A DNA stretch of 64,000 nucleotides from Aquipseudomonas alcaligenes NBRC 14159 (GCF_000467105.1 NZ_BATI01000020.1:62001-126000), one strand, 5' to 3'; positions 46,990-58,137 are shown, counted from the stretch's first letter. Program-made: numbers and translations. Notes: generated from the sequence alone by a model not told the origin.

Positions 46990-48207
46990 ATGGCCGTTGG
47001 TCTCGGTCCCCTGCCCAAACTGCACCCCGTTCCCGGTTTCGAACTCGGTATCGCCTCCGCCGGCATCAAGCGCCCGGGGCGCAAGGACGTGGTGGTGATG
47101 CGCTGCGCCGAAGGCTCGCGGGTGGCCGGGGTGACCACCACCAACGCCTTCTGTGCCGCGCCGGTGATCGTCACTCGCGAGCGCGTGGCCGGCGAGGTGC
47201 GTTATCTGCTGACCAACACCGGCAACGCCAACGCCGGTACCGGCCCGGACGGCCTGGCCAATGCCCGCCGCACCTGTGCCGCGCTGGCGGCGCTGACCGG
47301 CGTCGGCGAGACGGCCGTGCTGCCGTTCTCCACCGGGGTGATCGGCGAACCGCTGCCCGTGGAAAAGATCGAAGGCGCCCTGCAGGCCGCGCTGGATGAC
47401 CTGGACGAGGATCACTGGGCCGAAGCCGCCACCGGCATCATGACCACCGACACTCTGCCCAAGGGCGCCAGCCGCCAGTTCCAGCATGATGGCGTGACGG
47501 TCACCGTGACCGGTATCAGCAAGGGTGCCGGGATGATCCGGCCGAACATGGCGACCATGCTCGGCTACATCGCCACCGACGCCAAGGTGGCCCGCGAGGT
47601 GTTGCAGGATCTGGTGCGCGACGCCGCCAACAAGTCGTTCAACCGCATCACCATCGACGGCGATACCTCGACCAACGACTGCTGCATGCTGATCGCCACC
47701 GGCCAGGCTGCGCTGCCGGAAATCACCTCGGTCTCCGGCGAACTGTTCGCCAAGCTCAAGCAGGCGGTGCTGGAGGTGTTCATGGAAGTGGCTCAGGCCA
47801 TCGTCCGCGACGGTGAGGGTGCCACCAAGTTCGTCACCGTGCAGGTCAACGGCGGCGGCAATCACCAGGAGTGCCTGGACGTGGCCTACGCCGTGGCCCA
47901 CTCGCCGCTGATCAAGACCGCGCTGTTCGCCTCCGACCCCAACTGGGGCCGCATCCTCGCCGCCGTCGGCTATGCCGGCGTGCCGAACCTGGACGTCAGC
48001 CTGATCGACGTGTTCCTCGGCGAAGTCTGCATCGCCAGCCAGGGTGGCCGCGCGGCGACCTACACCGAGGCGCAGGGCGCCGCAGTCATGGCGCGCGAGG
48101 AGATCAGCATTCGCATCGAGCTGGGGCGTGGCGAGTGCAGCGAAACCATCTGGACCACCGACCTGTCCCATGAGTACGTGAAGATCAACGCCGAATACCG
48201 CACCTGA
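46990..48207 (+). CDS. argJ: Glutamate N-acetyltransferase / ornithine acetyltransferase ArgJ
   Basis: 405-residue enzyme of the cyclic arginine pathway, moving acetyl from N-acetylornithine to glutamate. It self-cleaves before a conserved Thr, visible in [17 protein letters not shown]. The first part has [10 protein letters not shown] and [11 protein letters not shown]. The end [13 protein letters not shown] is typical. Upstream GAAGGAGCG serves as Shine-Dalgarno. It may be bifunctional; the acetyl-CoA activity cannot be judged from sequence. Confidence 0.95.
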   Translation: MAVGLGPLPKLHPVPGFELGIASAGIKRPGRKDVVVMRCAEGSRVAGVTTTNAFCAAPVIVTRERVAGEVRYLLTNTGNANAGTGPDGLANARRTCAALAALTGVGETAVLPFSTGVIGEPLPVEKIEGALQAALDDLDEDHWAEAATGIMTTDTLPKGASRQFQHDGVTVTVTGISKGAGMIRPNMATMLGYIATDAKVAREVLQDLVRDAANKSFNRITIDGDTSTNDCCMLIATGQAALPEITSVSGELFAKLKQAVLEVFMEVAQAIVRDGEGATKFVTVQVNGGGNHQECLDVAYAVAHSPLIKTALFASDPNWGRILAAVGYAGVPNLDVSLIDVFLGEVCIASQGGRAATYTEAQGAAVMAREEISIRIELGRGECSETIWTTDLSHEYVKINAEYRT

Positions 48208-48218
48208 GCCATGCCCAT

Positions 48219-48241
48219 CCCCTCTCCCTTTGGGAGAGGGG
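48219..48241. repeat. CCCTCTCCC hairpin element
   Basis: CCCCTCTCCC (48219-48228), loop TTT and GGGAGAGGGG (48232-48241), followed by a G-rich AAGGGGTGAGGG tail and no T-run. This type of hairpin is common between genes in proteobacteria. It lies just after argJ. The rest of the 167-bp gap to the next gene shows nothing else. Confidence 0.7.
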
Positions 48242-48374
48242 CAAGGGGTGAGGGTGCTGCAGGCTCCGCCTCGCACCGCCATTCCTGTCGTTCATGGGTC
48301 CATGCGCAAGCGGAATTGTTCGCGGCCGCCCGCGCCGCGTACCCTCCGTCTACCCCCTTTTTAGGAGAGCGAAC

Positions 48375-49007
48375 ATGTCCCTCAAGCTGGTGATCGGCGA
48401 CAAGAACTATTCCTCCTGGTCGCTGCGCGCGGCCCTGGCCCTGGATCTGACGGGCGTGCCCTACGAGGAGATCCTCGAGCGGCTGTACCGGCCGGACAGT
48501 CGCGCCCGCCTGCTGAGCCATTCGCCGACCGGCAAGGTGCCGGTGCTGCTGACCGAGGAAGGCCCGGTGTGGGACTCCCTGGCCATCGCCGAGTACCTGG
48601 CCGAGCGCTTCCCCGAGGCGCACCTGTGGCCGCGTGGGCAGTACGCCCGCGCCCTGGCGCGCAGCGTCTGCGCCGAGATGCACAGTGGTTTCGTCGCCCT
48701 GCGCAGCCACCTGTCCATGGACCTGGCGCGTGACCAGGCGCTGGCCGAGCTGCCCGCCGAGGCCCAGGCCGATATCGACCGCGTGTGCCGCCTGTGGGCC
48801 GACTGCCGCCAGCGCTTCGGCCAGGACGGCGCCTTCCTGTTCGGCCATGCCAGCATCGCCGATGCCTTCTTCGCGCCGGTGGCGGCGCGCCTGCGCAGCT
48901 ATCGCGTGGCGCTGCCGGCCGAGGCTGCGGCCTATGTCGAGGCCATCTACCAGTGGCCGGCCTTCCGCCGCTGGTATCAGGCGGCTCTGCAGGAGGTGCA
49001 GGGGTGA
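48375..49007 (+). CDS. Glutathione S-transferase family protein
   Basis: 210 residues. The thioredoxin-like N-terminal domain starts LVIGDKNYSSWSLRAALALD, with Ser residues in the position of the catalytic Ser/Tyr, and contains GKVPVLL (cis-Pro) and VWDSLAIAEYLAERFP. The helical C-terminal domain carries FGHASIADAFFAPV. The substrate is unknown. ATG at 48375 has AGGAGAGCG upstream; the longer open frame is not needed. Its stop overlaps the GTG of the next gene, so the two are coupled. Confidence 0.88.
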   Translation: MSLKLVIGDKNYSSWSLRAALALDLTGVPYEEILERLYRPDSRARLLSHSPTGKVPVLLTEEGPVWDSLAIAEYLAERFPEAHLWPRGQYARALARSVCAEMHSGFVALRSHLSMDLARDQALAELPAEAQADIDRVCRLWADCRQRFGQDGAFLFGHASIADAFFAPVAARLRSYRVALPAEAAAYVEAIYQWPAFRRWYQAALQEVQG

Positions 49008-49945
49008 AACGTGTGCATGTGGCCGCGGCGGTGATTCGCGGTGCCGATGGTCGAGTGCTGATCGCCAAGCGCCCGCAGGACAAGCATCAGGGCGGCCTGT
49101 GGGAGTTTCCCGGCGGCAAGGTGGAGGAGGGCGAGGCCGTCGAACGGGCCCTGGCCCGCGAGCTGGAGGAGGAGCTGGGCATTCGCGTCGAGGCGGCCCG
49201 GCCGCTTATCCAGGTTCAGCATGACTACCCGGACAAGCAGGTGCTGCTGGATGTCTGGGAGGTTTCATCCTTCAGCGGCGAGCCGCACGGCGCCGAAGGC
49301 CAGCCGCTGGCCTGGGCGAGCGAGCGCGAACTGCTCGACTACGAATTCCCCGCCGCCAACCAGCCCATTGTGGCGGCGGCGCGCCTGCCCGATACCTACC
49401 TGATCACTCCGGAAGGCCTGGAGCCCGCCGAAATGTTGCGTGGCGTGCGTGCGGCCCTGGCCGCCGGTGCGCGCCTGATCCAGCTGCGCGCGCCGAACAT
49501 GTTCGACCCGCAGTACCGCGACCTGGCCGTGGATATCCAGGGCCTGTGCGCCGGCAAGGCGCAGCTGATGCTCAAGGGCCCGCTGGAGTGGCTGGGCGAC
49601 TTCCCGGCGGCCGGCTGGCACCTGACGGCGACGCAGCTGCGCAAGTACGCGCCCCAGGGGCGGCCGTTCCCCGGCCAGCGCTGGCTGGCGGCGTCCTGCC
49701 ATGACGCCGAGGAGCTGGCCCTGGCCGCGCGCATGGGCGTGGATTTCGTCACCCTGTCGCCGGTGCAGGCGACCGAGACCCATCCGCAGGCGACGCCACT
49801 GGGCTGGGAGCGGGCTGCCGAGCTGCTGCGCACCAGCAATATCCCGGTCTACCTGCTCGGTGGCGTCGGCCCGCAGGACCGCCAGCGTGCCTGGCAGGCT
49901 GGCGCTCAGGGCGTGGCGGGGATTCGTGCGTTCTGGCCGGTGTAG
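49004..49945 (+). CDS. Nudix (MutT) hydrolase fused to a ThiE/TenI-like domain
   Basis: 313 residues. The N-terminal domain (about 1-130) is MutT-like, with the Nudix box GGKVEEGEAVERALARELEE ending in ELGI, and would hydrolyse 8-oxo-dGTP. The C-terminal domain (about 140-313) has the TIM-barrel outline of thiamine phosphate synthase (ThiE/TenI), with RLIQLRAPN, DFVTLSPVQATETHP and VYLLGGVGPQD. Classic ThiE substrate residues are not evident, so it may not be catalytic. The start is GTG overlapping the GST stop (GTGA). Its TAG stop is part of the palindromic repeat that follows. Confidence 0.9.
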   Translation: MKRVHVAAAVIRGADGRVLIAKRPQDKHQGGLWEFPGGKVEEGEAVERALARELEEELGIRVEAARPLIQVQHDYPDKQVLLDVWEVSSFSGEPHGAEGQPLAWASERELLDYEFPAANQPIVAAARLPDTYLITPEGLEPAEMLRGVRAALAAGARLIQLRAPNMFDPQYRDLAVDIQGLCAGKAQLMLKGPLEWLGDFPAAGWHLTATQLRKYAPQGRPFPGQRWLAASCHDAEELALAARMGVDFVTLSPVQATETHPQATPLGWERAAELLRTSNIPVYLLGGVGPQDRQRAWQAGAQGVAGIRAFWPV

Positions 49946-50000
49946 GGCGGAAAGCCGCGCCATACAGGTGGAAAAGACCTGTGGTCGTTTTCCAGCCTAC
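49942..50000. repeat. Diverged palindromic repeat spanning two convergent stop codons
   Basis: It begins GTAGGGCGGAAA and ends TTTTCCAGCCTAC, with an inner GGTGGAAAAGACC. The ends resemble the repeat at 1835-1905. The TAG at 49943-49945 is the stop of the Nudix-ThiE gene. The CTA at 49997-49999 is the stop of the adenosyltransferase gene on the other strand. Confidence 0.65.
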
Positions 50001-50572
50001 GGCTTCTGTGCCGCCTGCCAGAGCACTTCGTCGACCTGTGTGCGGCGGGCGATCAGGCGTGCGGCGACGAACAGCAGGTCGGACAAGCGGTTGACATAGG
50101 CCATGCCCACCGGGCGCAGCGGCTCCACTGCGTTGAGGTGCTGGCAGCGGCGCTCGGCACCGCGGGCCAGGCTGCGGCAGACATGAGCCTGGGCCACCGC
50201 GCGCGAACCGCCAGGGAGAATGAAGTTGCGCAGCGGGCCGACTTCCTCGTTCCACAGGTCGATGGCCGCCTCCAGGCGCTCGACTTCGGCTTCCTGCAGG
50301 GCCTGATAGTCCGGCATCGCCAGTTCGCCGCCGAGGTCGAACAGGCGATGCTGACAGGGCGCCAGGACTTCGATGATTTCGCTCAGCCCCGGCCAGGCGG
50401 CCTGCTGCTCGGCGAGCTCGGCCAGCAGCAGGCCGATCTGGCTGTTCAGGGTATCCAGCTCGCCCATGGCTTCCACGCGCGGGTGGTCCTTGCCCACGCG
50501 GCGCCCGTCGGCCAGTCCGGTTTCGCCCTTGTCGCCGGTCTTCGTGTAGATCTTGCTCAGTCGGTAGCCCAT
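49997..50572 (-). CDS. PduO-type cob(I)alamin adenosyltransferase
   Basis: 191 residues. The N-terminus carries the ATP-binding motif YTKTGDKGETGLADG. FILPGGSRAVAQAHVCRSLARGAER follows, then YVNRLSDLLFVAARL, all hallmarks of the PduO family. It attaches the adenosyl group to cobalamin. Its ATG overlaps the stop of the histidine kinase (TGATG), so it is the last gene of a four-gene minus-strand operon. Its link to the signalling genes is not obvious. Confidence 0.92.
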   Translation of the reverse strand: MGYRLSKIYTKTGDKGETGLADGRRVGKDHPRVEAMGELDTLNSQIGLLLAELAEQQAAWPGLSEIIEVLAPCQHRLFDLGGELAMPDYQALQEAEVERLEAAIDLWNEEVGPLRNFILPGGSRAVAQAHVCRSLARGAERRCQHLNAVEPLRPVGMAYVNRLSDLLFVAARLIARRTQVDEVLWQAAQKP

Positions 50573-52593
50573 CAGTTGCCCGTGCCTTCGCTAGGTGCGG
50601 TCAGCGGCAGGCGCAGGGTGAAGCAGGTACCCTGGCCCTGGGAGGATTGCACCTCCAGCTGACCCTTGTGGTTGTTGGTGACGATGAAATAGGAGACGGA
50701 CAGGCCCAATCCGGTGCCCTGGCCGACTTCCTTGGTGGTGAAGAAGGGTTCGAAGATGCGCTTGCGCACCGGCTCGGGCATGCCGATGCCGTTGTCTTCC
50801 ACCTGTACCTCCGCCCAGGGCGGATTGAGGCGGGTGCGCAGGGTGATGCGGCCGGGCTCGCTGGCGTCGTCGCGCAGGTGGATGGCCTGGGCGGCGTTCT
50901 TCAGCAGGTTGAGCAGCACCTGCTCCAGCTCGTTGGCGGTGGCCGGCACCGGGCCCAGCTGCGGGTCGAAGTCGCGCTCGATGGCGATGGCCTTGAAGTC
51001 GAAGCTTTCCGTCAGGTCGAAGTCGTTGCCGGCGATCTCCAGCGCCTGGTCGATCAGCTGTGGCAGGTCGCAGGGCGCCAGCTGGCGGTTGCTGCGGCGG
51101 CTGAAGGCGAGCATGTGGCTGACGATCTTGGCCGCCCGCGAGCCGGCCTGGGCGATGCCGTCGAGCAGCTGGGGAATCTCGCGGCTCTGCAGGTAGGCAT
51201 TGACGTCGTCGAGGGCGATGCCGGCCTCCACGGCCAGGTCCTGATTCTTGGTCAGCTCGGGCGACAGGCGCCGGCGGATGTTCTGCACGTTGTGCAGGAT
51301 GGCGCCGAGCGGGTTGTTGATCTCATGGGCCATGCCGGCCGCCAGGCCGCCGACCGAGAGCATCTTCTCCGACTGCACCATCATTTCCTCCAGCGACAGG
51401 CGCTGGGTGATGTCGTCGATGCGGATCACCGCGCCACGGCCGCCGGCGCCCATCAGCGGGTAGAAGGTCAGGGCGTAGTGGTGGGCTTCCTCGCCCTTGC
51501 GCCAGGTGACGCGCTCGACCTTCTCCACCCGGTGCTGCTCGGCGGTGCGCTTGAGCTGGGCGAGGAAGGGTTTGAGCGGCGGGAAGGCTAGGAACACCGG
51601 CTGGTTCAGCGCCTCATCCAGCGGCGTGCCGGAGAGGGCGCTGGCCTCCTGATTCCACTGGGTGACGTAGAGCTGATCGTCGAGGGCGATCAGCGCCGAG
51701 GGCATGGAGTCGATGATGTTGTTCAGGTAGTTCTGGAAGCCGGTGAGCTTCTTCTCGATCTTGCTGCGCACCTGTACTTCCAGCTCCAGCTTGCGGTTGG
51801 AGTGGCGGGTTTCCTCGGCCAGGCTCTGGGCCTGGGCGAAGGCGCTCTCGGCGTCGTCGCGGGCGCGCTTGAGCTGCTGCTCGCGCGCCTCCATGCGGCT
51901 GAGCATGGTGTTGAAGGCATCGGCCAGGCTGCCGATCTCGTCCTGGTTGCCGCGCGCGGCGCGCAGGGCATAGTTCTCCTCGCGGGTGACCTGGCGCGAC
52001 AGCTCCTCCAGCTTGCGGATCGGGCGGGTGATGAGGCGGCGAATCTGCCGCGCGATCAGCGCCCAGAGCAGCAGGCTGAATGCCAGGATCACCGCGCTGG
52101 CGGTGACGGTGCCGGTATAGAAGGCGCCGGGCAGTTCGCTGGACGCCACCAGCAGCAGGCGCCCGGGGATCTTGCCTGGCTGCGGCAGGTCGATCAGGTG
52201 AGTGGCGCGAAACTCGCCCTGGCGCCAGTGTTCCAGTTGCTCGCCGTGTTCCGGCAGTTGCAGCGGCTCGCCCAGCTGCAGCTCGGCCAGGCGGATGCCG
52301 CGGGCATCGTAGAGGGCGGCAGCGCGCAGCGGCGTATAGCCGTCGAGGCGCTCCAGCAGCTCGCGGGCGGCGCGTGGCGAGGACAGGGCGCGGCCGCTCA
52401 GCTCCGGGCTGGCGATCAGCCGGCCGAGGGTCTGCAGGGCCTGGGGCGCGACGCTCTCCTGGGAAATCCAGTAGGCCGCACTGATGAAGGTCAGGTTGGC
52501 CACCAGCAGCACGGTGGCCAACAGTACCAGCAGGGCGGCCAGCAGCTTGCGGCCGACCGGCAGGTTGTCGAGGCGTTGGCGCAGACGGCTCAA
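50572..52593 (-). CDS. Membrane sensor histidine kinase (HAMP-PAS-HisKA-HATPase)
   Basis: 673 residues. Membrane helix (about 16-38), a periplasmic sensor of about 125 residues, and a second helix (about 165-186) come first. A HAMP domain, a coiled coil (about 235-290) and a PAS domain (about 295-400) follow. The phospho-acceptor His is in MAHEINNPLGAILHNVQ near residue 424. ATPase boxes are NLLKNAAQAI, VEDNGIGMP and GTGLGLSVS. There is no receiver domain. It matches P. aeruginosa PA4398 by position; I recall that kinase being linked to swarming and biofilm. The nearby response regulator is the likely partner. Confidence 0.93.
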   Translation of the reverse strand: MSRLRQRLDNLPVGRKLLAALLVLLATVLLVANLTFISAAYWISQESVAPQALQTLGRLIASPELSGRALSSPRAARELLERLDGYTPLRAAALYDARGIRLAELQLGEPLQLPEHGEQLEHWRQGEFRATHLIDLPQPGKIPGRLLLVASSELPGAFYTGTVTASAVILAFSLLLWALIARQIRRLITRPIRKLEELSRQVTREENYALRAARGNQDEIGSLADAFNTMLSRMEAREQQLKRARDDAESAFAQAQSLAEETRHSNRKLELEVQVRSKIEKKLTGFQNYLNNIIDSMPSALIALDDQLYVTQWNQEASALSGTPLDEALNQPVFLAFPPLKPFLAQLKRTAEQHRVEKVERVTWRKGEEAHHYALTFYPLMGAGGRGAVIRIDDITQRLSLEEMMVQSEKMLSVGGLAAGMAHEINNPLGAILHNVQNIRRRLSPELTKNQDLAVEAGIALDDVNAYLQSREIPQLLDGIAQAGSRAAKIVSHMLAFSRRSNRQLAPCDLPQLIDQALEIAGNDFDLTESFDFKAIAIERDFDPQLGPVPATANELEQVLLNLLKNAAQAIHLRDDASEPGRITLRTRLNPPWAEVQVEDNGIGMPEPVRKRIFEPFFTTKEVGQGTGLGLSVSYFIVTNNHKGQLEVQSSQGQGTCFTLRLPLTAPSEGTGN

Positions 52594-52639
52594 GGGCGGG
52601 GCTTCCGCGTGCAGGGTGGAGGGGCAGGTTAGCGCCGCT

Positions 52640-54516
<1,877 letters not shown>

Positions 54517-54562
54517 TGAGGGGCTCGCTGCTAGAGAAGGGGGCGCCGCAGGTTGGCTGAGC

Positions 54563-54601
54563 GGCGCGTATCAGACTGGTTATAATGAGCGCGCCATTTT
54601 T
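54563..54601 (+). promoter_or_regulatory. Candidate yajQ promoter inside an inverted repeat
   Basis: A perfect TATAAT (54581-54586) lies between GGCGCG (54563-54568) and CGCGCC (54590-54595), followed by ATTTTT. It is about 80 bp upstream of yajQ. Confidence 0.55.
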
Positions 54602-54663
54602 ATCGTCAAGTCAGGCGCGTTCAGTCCGTGAGGAGGATCGCGCCGTCCATCAGGAGCAAACCC

Positions 54664-55143
54664 ATGCCTTCGTTCGACGTGGTGTCGGAACTGGACAAGC
54701 ACGAACTGACCAACGCGGTCGACAACGCCATCAAGGAGCTCGACCGCCGCTTCGACCTGCGCGGCAAGTGCAGCATTGAAAGCAAGGACAAGACCCTCAC
54801 CCTGACCGCCGAAGCCGAGTTCATGCTGGAGCAGGTGCTCGACATCGTGCGCGCCAGTCTGATCAAGCGCAAGATCGACTGCCAGTGCATGGAAGCCAAG
54901 GATGCCTATGCCTCCGGCAAGGTGATGAAGCAGGAAGTGACCTTCCGCGAGGGCATCGACAAGGAGCTGGCGAAGAAGATCGTCGCCCATATCAAGGACA
55001 GCAAGCTCAAGGTGCAGGCCGCCATCCAGGGCGAGCAGGTGCGCGTCACCGGCAAGAAGCGCGACGACCTGCAGGAGGCGATTGCCGCCCTGCGTGGCAA
55101 GGAATTCGGCATGCCGCTGCAGTACAACAACTTCCGCGACTGA
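54664..55143 (+). CDS. YajQ family cyclic-di-GMP/nucleotide-binding protein
   Basis: 159-residue YajQ (UPF0234) protein with two RNP-like folds. The start [20 protein letters not shown], the middle [11 protein letters not shown] and the end [11 protein letters not shown] are diagnostic. Members in Xanthomonas and Pseudomonas bind cyclic-di-GMP and alter transcription. ATG at 54664 gives the conserved MPSFD. Being next to a degenerate GGDEF regulator is suggestive, but they are on opposite strands. Confidence 0.92.
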   Translation: MPSFDVVSELDKHELTNAVDNAIKELDRRFDLRGKCSIESKDKTLTLTAEAEFMLEQVLDIVRASLIKRKIDCQCMEAKDAYASGKVMKQEVTFREGIDKELAKKIVAHIKDSKLKVQAAIQGEQVRVTGKKRDDLQEAIAALRGKEFGMPLQYNNFRD

Positions 55144-55185
55144 GGGAACCCTGGCGCTGCTGCGCCGTCCCATGGTCACACCCTT

Positions 55186-55211
55186 CACCGCCATGGTTCG
55201 CCATGGCGGTG
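55186..55211 (+). terminator. Strong hairpin after yajQ
   Basis: CACCGCCATGG (55186-55196), tetraloop TTCG and CCATGGCGGTG (55201-55211), followed by TCGTTTCT. It is 11 bp, perfect, but with a poor T-run; it may slow or partly terminate transcription before mscS. Confidence 0.6.
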
Positions 55212-55244
55212 TCGTTTCTGCAGTCCGAAAAGAGGAGTGGAACC

Positions 55245-56072
55245 ATGCAGATCGAGTTCGAACAGTTGGTCAGCCTGTCCGAGAGCTGGTTGCCGGTATT
55301 GCTGGAGTATGGCGGCAAGCTGGCGCTGGCGCTGCTGACCCTGGCCCTGGGTTGGTGGCTGATCAACCGCCTGAGCCTGCGCCTGCAGCGCCTGATGGGC
55401 GGGCGCAAGGTGGATCGCGCCTTGACCAGCTTCATCGGTAGCCTGAGCAACATCCTGCTCAAGGTGCTGCTGCTGGTCAGCGTGGCGTCCATGGTCGGGG
55501 TTTCCACGGCGTCCTTCGTCGCCGCCATCGGTGCCGCCGGCCTGGCCATCGGCCTGGCCCTGCAGGGTAGCCTCGGCAACTTCGCCGGCGGTGTGCTGAT
55601 CCTGCTGTTCCGCCCGTTCCGCATTGGCGACTGGATCGAGGCGCAGGGCGTGTCCGGCAGCGTCGACAGCATCCAGATCTTCCACACCACGCTGAAGACG
55701 GCCGACAACAAGGTGGTGGTGGTGCCCAATGGCAGCCTGTCCAACGGCAACATCGTCAATCATTCGCGCGAAGCCGTGCGGCGGGTGGATATCAACCTCG
55801 GTATCGACTATTCCAGTGACATCCGCCAGGCCCGTGAAGTGCTGCTGGAGATCGCCCGCGATCCGCGCGTGCGCCAGGAGCCGGCGGCACCGCAGGTGGT
55901 GGTGACCGGCCTGGGCGACAATGCGGTGGCGTTGTCGTTGCGCGTCTGGGTGGCGTCGGCGGATTACTGGCCAGTCAGCTTCGAGTTCATCGAGCAGGCC
56001 AAGGAGCGCCTGGAGCGCGTGGGCATCGGCATCCCCTTTCCGCAGCGGGTGGTGCACCTGATCCAGCAGTGA
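55245..56072 (+). CDS. mscS: Small-conductance mechanosensitive channel (MscS family)
   Basis: 275 residues, close to E. coli MscS. Three membrane helices (about 20-40, 60-85, 90-120) come first. The Gly/Ala-rich pore helix is in IGAAGLAIGLALQGSLGNF and is followed by GGVLILLFRPFRIGDWIE. The C-terminal cytoplasmic vestibule domain completes it. It releases solutes on hypo-osmotic shock. ATG at 55245 has AGAGGAG upstream; the longer open frame overlaps yajQ and is not needed. Confidence 0.93.
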   Translation: MQIEFEQLVSLSESWLPVLLEYGGKLALALLTLALGWWLINRLSLRLQRLMGGRKVDRALTSFIGSLSNILLKVLLLVSVASMVGVSTASFVAAIGAAGLAIGLALQGSLGNFAGGVLILLFRPFRIGDWIEAQGVSGSVDSIQIFHTTLKTADNKVVVVPNGSLSNGNIVNHSREAVRRVDINLGIDYSSDIRQAREVLLEIARDPRVRQEPAAPQVVVTGLGDNAVALSLRVWVASADYWPVSFEFIEQAKERLERVGIGIPFPQRVVHLIQQ

Positions 56073-56102
56073 GACGCAGAGGCCGGCAATCGCCGGCCTC
56101 TG

Positions 56103-57710
56103 TCATTTCGGTGCTTCGCTGGCGGCCGGTGCCGCATTGTTGCGCTCGCGGTGTTCGCGGCCCCACTGCAGGACAATCAGCAGCAGGGTGGGAATACCGA
56201 GCAGCGCGGTGGCGAGGAAGAACTGGGCGTAGCCAGCCTTCTCCACCATGACCCCGGAATAGCCGCCGACCAGACGCGGCAGCAGCAGCATGATGGAGCT
56301 GAGCAGGGCGTACTGGGTGGCGGAGAACTTCAGGTTGGTCAGGCTCGACAGGTAGGCGACGAAGGCGGCCGTGGCCAGGCCGGAGCTGAGGTTGTCGAGG
56401 GTGATGGTGAGCACCAGCATCAGCATGTGCGGGTCCAGCGCCCACACGAGATGGCTGACCGTCTGCTTGCCGTACAGCAGCGGTTCAGCGACGGCGCCGA
56501 GGCCGGACAGGGTGGCGAACAGCAGGTTGGTGCCGGCCGAGGCCGCGCCGCCCAGCAGCAGGATCGGCATGATGCCGAAACGCACGATCAGCAGGCCGCC
56601 GAGGGCGGCGCCGAGCAGGGTCATGATCAGGCCGAACAGCTTGCTGACGCTGGCGATCTGGCTCTTGGCGAAGCCCATGTCGATGTAGAAGACGTTGGCC
56701 ATCACCCCCATCACCGTATCGGACATGCGGTAGGTGGCGATCAGGCCGAGTAGCAGCAGGGCCTGCCAGCGGTAGCGCAGGATGAAGTCGTTGACCGGGG
56801 TCAGCACCGGGGCCAGGCCGCGGCGGCCCATGCGCGACAGGCACACGGCGGTAAGGATGGTGTAGAGCAGGAAGCGCAGGGTGGCGCGGTCCTCGCGCAG
56901 CAGCTCGCCCAGGCCGATTTCGCCGCTGAACAGCAGGTTGATGTCGCTGCGGAAGAACTGGGTGAACATCGCCGGCACCGAGACCAGCAGCACGATCAGC
57001 ACCAGTACCGAGGCCAGCTGGCGATACAGACCGTAGCGTGCCGCCGCCATCTGCGTCTGCAGCGGTACCGGCGGCTCGCGCATCCACAGAGTGGTGATCA
57101 GCCCTGGCAGCATCAGCATGGCGAACAGCAGGTAGGTGCTGGCCCAGGCGCCGTGCTGGTAGCCGCTGTCCGGGTTGCCGAACCAGCCGGCAAAATACAG
57201 GGCGCCGGCGGTGGCCAGCAGGGCGGCGACCCGGTAGCCGGCCATGTAGCTGGCGGCGAGGGCGGCCTGGCGGGTGTCGTCGACGATTTCCAGGCGGTAG
57301 GCGTCCACCGCGATGTCCTGGGTGGCCGAGGCGAAGGCCACCACCACGGCCACGCCGATCAGCCAGGACAGGTGCTGTTGCGGGTCGCACAACGCCATGC
57401 CGATCAGGCCGAAGGCCACCAGGCCCTGCGACAGCACCAGCCAGGAACGGCGGCGGCCGAGGCGGCCGAGCAGCGGCAGGCGCCACTGGTCGAGCATCGG
57501 CGCCCAGACCCATTTGAAGGCATAGGCCAGGCCGATCAGGCTAGCGTAACCGATGGTCTGGTGGGTCACGCCGGCCTCGCGCAGCCACACCGAGAGGGTG
57601 GAGAACACCAGCATGTACGGCAGGCCGGCGGCGAAGCCCAGCAGCAGCAGGGCCAGGGTGGCCGGGTGGGCATAGGTGGCGAGGGCGGCGCGCCAGGTTC
57701 TACGGGGCAT
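56103..57710 (-). CDS. ampG: Muropeptide permease AmpG
   Basis: 535-residue major-facilitator transporter importing GlcNAc-anhydroMurNAc peptides for cell wall recycling and, in pseudomonads, AmpC induction. The N-terminal segment GFAAGLPYMLVFSTLSVWL is typical, as are TQDIAVDAYRLEIV and the C-terminal FVAYLSSLTNLKFSATQYALL. ATG at 57710 gives MPRRTWRAAL, like known AmpG. An in-frame GTG at 57743 would add 11 residues. A match to PA4393 by position. Confidence 0.92.
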   Translation of the reverse strand: MPRRTWRAALATYAHPATLALLLLGFAAGLPYMLVFSTLSVWLREAGVTHQTIGYASLIGLAYAFKWVWAPMLDQWRLPLLGRLGRRRSWLVLSQGLVAFGLIGMALCDPQQHLSWLIGVAVVVAFASATQDIAVDAYRLEIVDDTRQAALAASYMAGYRVAALLATAGALYFAGWFGNPDSGYQHGAWASTYLLFAMLMLPGLITTLWMREPPVPLQTQMAAARYGLYRQLASVLVLIVLLVSVPAMFTQFFRSDINLLFSGEIGLGELLREDRATLRFLLYTILTAVCLSRMGRRGLAPVLTPVNDFILRYRWQALLLLGLIATYRMSDTVMGVMANVFYIDMGFAKSQIASVSKLFGLIMTLLGAALGGLLIVRFGIMPILLLGGAASAGTNLLFATLSGLGAVAEPLLYGKQTVSHLVWALDPHMLMLVLTITLDNLSSGLATAAFVAYLSSLTNLKFSATQYALLSSIMLLLPRLVGGYSGVMVEKAGYAQFFLATALLGIPTLLLIVLQWGREHRERNNAAPAASEAPK

Positions 57711-57744
57711 GGGGCTGGTCGGGAGTTCGGACAAAGGGCGCACT

Positions 57745-58137
57745 CTAACCCTTTGCCTCCTCCGGGCGCCAGCCGTGGCGGCGCATGTCGACGCGGTCGT
57801 TGCGCAGGGTCAGGCCCTCGGCGCGCAGCCGCGCGCGCTGTTCCTCGCCGGACGGGGTGCCTGCCGCCAGGCTGAGGCGGCCGCCAGCGCCGAGCACGCG
57901 GTGCCAGGGCAGGCGGGTGTCATCCGGCAGTTGGCTGAGGGTGCGGCCGACCCAGCGGGCGGCGCGGCCGAGCCCCGCCAGGGCGGCCAGCTCGCCGTAG
58001 CTGACCACCTTGCCTGCGGGAATTGCCGCCAGCACCGAATAGAGTGCCGTCCGCCGGGCTTCGGGGCTTGCCGAGGGCTCCAGCGCTGGGGCATGGTCTG
58101 CGCCTGTGAGCCGCTTATTGTCCGGTACCTTGTCCAT
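57745..58137 (-). CDS. Alkyltransferase-like (ATL) DNA-binding protein
   Basis: 130 residues. It has the C-terminal MGMT fold, AGKVVSYGELAALAG and WVGRTLSQLP. The active-site motif PCHRV reads PWHRVL, with Trp78 in place of the catalytic Cys. This is the ATL signature: such proteins bind O6-alkylguanine and flag it for nucleotide excision repair. The start could be ATG 58137, or ATG 58149, which has AGGA seven bases upstream. Either way the 5' end overlaps the start of the divergent DUF481 gene. Confidence 0.88.
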   Translation of the reverse strand: MDKVPDNKRLTGADHAPALEPSASPEARRTALYSVLAAIPAGKVVSYGELAALAGLGRAARWVGRTLSQLPDDTRLPWHRVLGAGGRLSLAAGTPSGEEQRARLRAEGLTLRNDRVDMRRHGWRPEEAKG

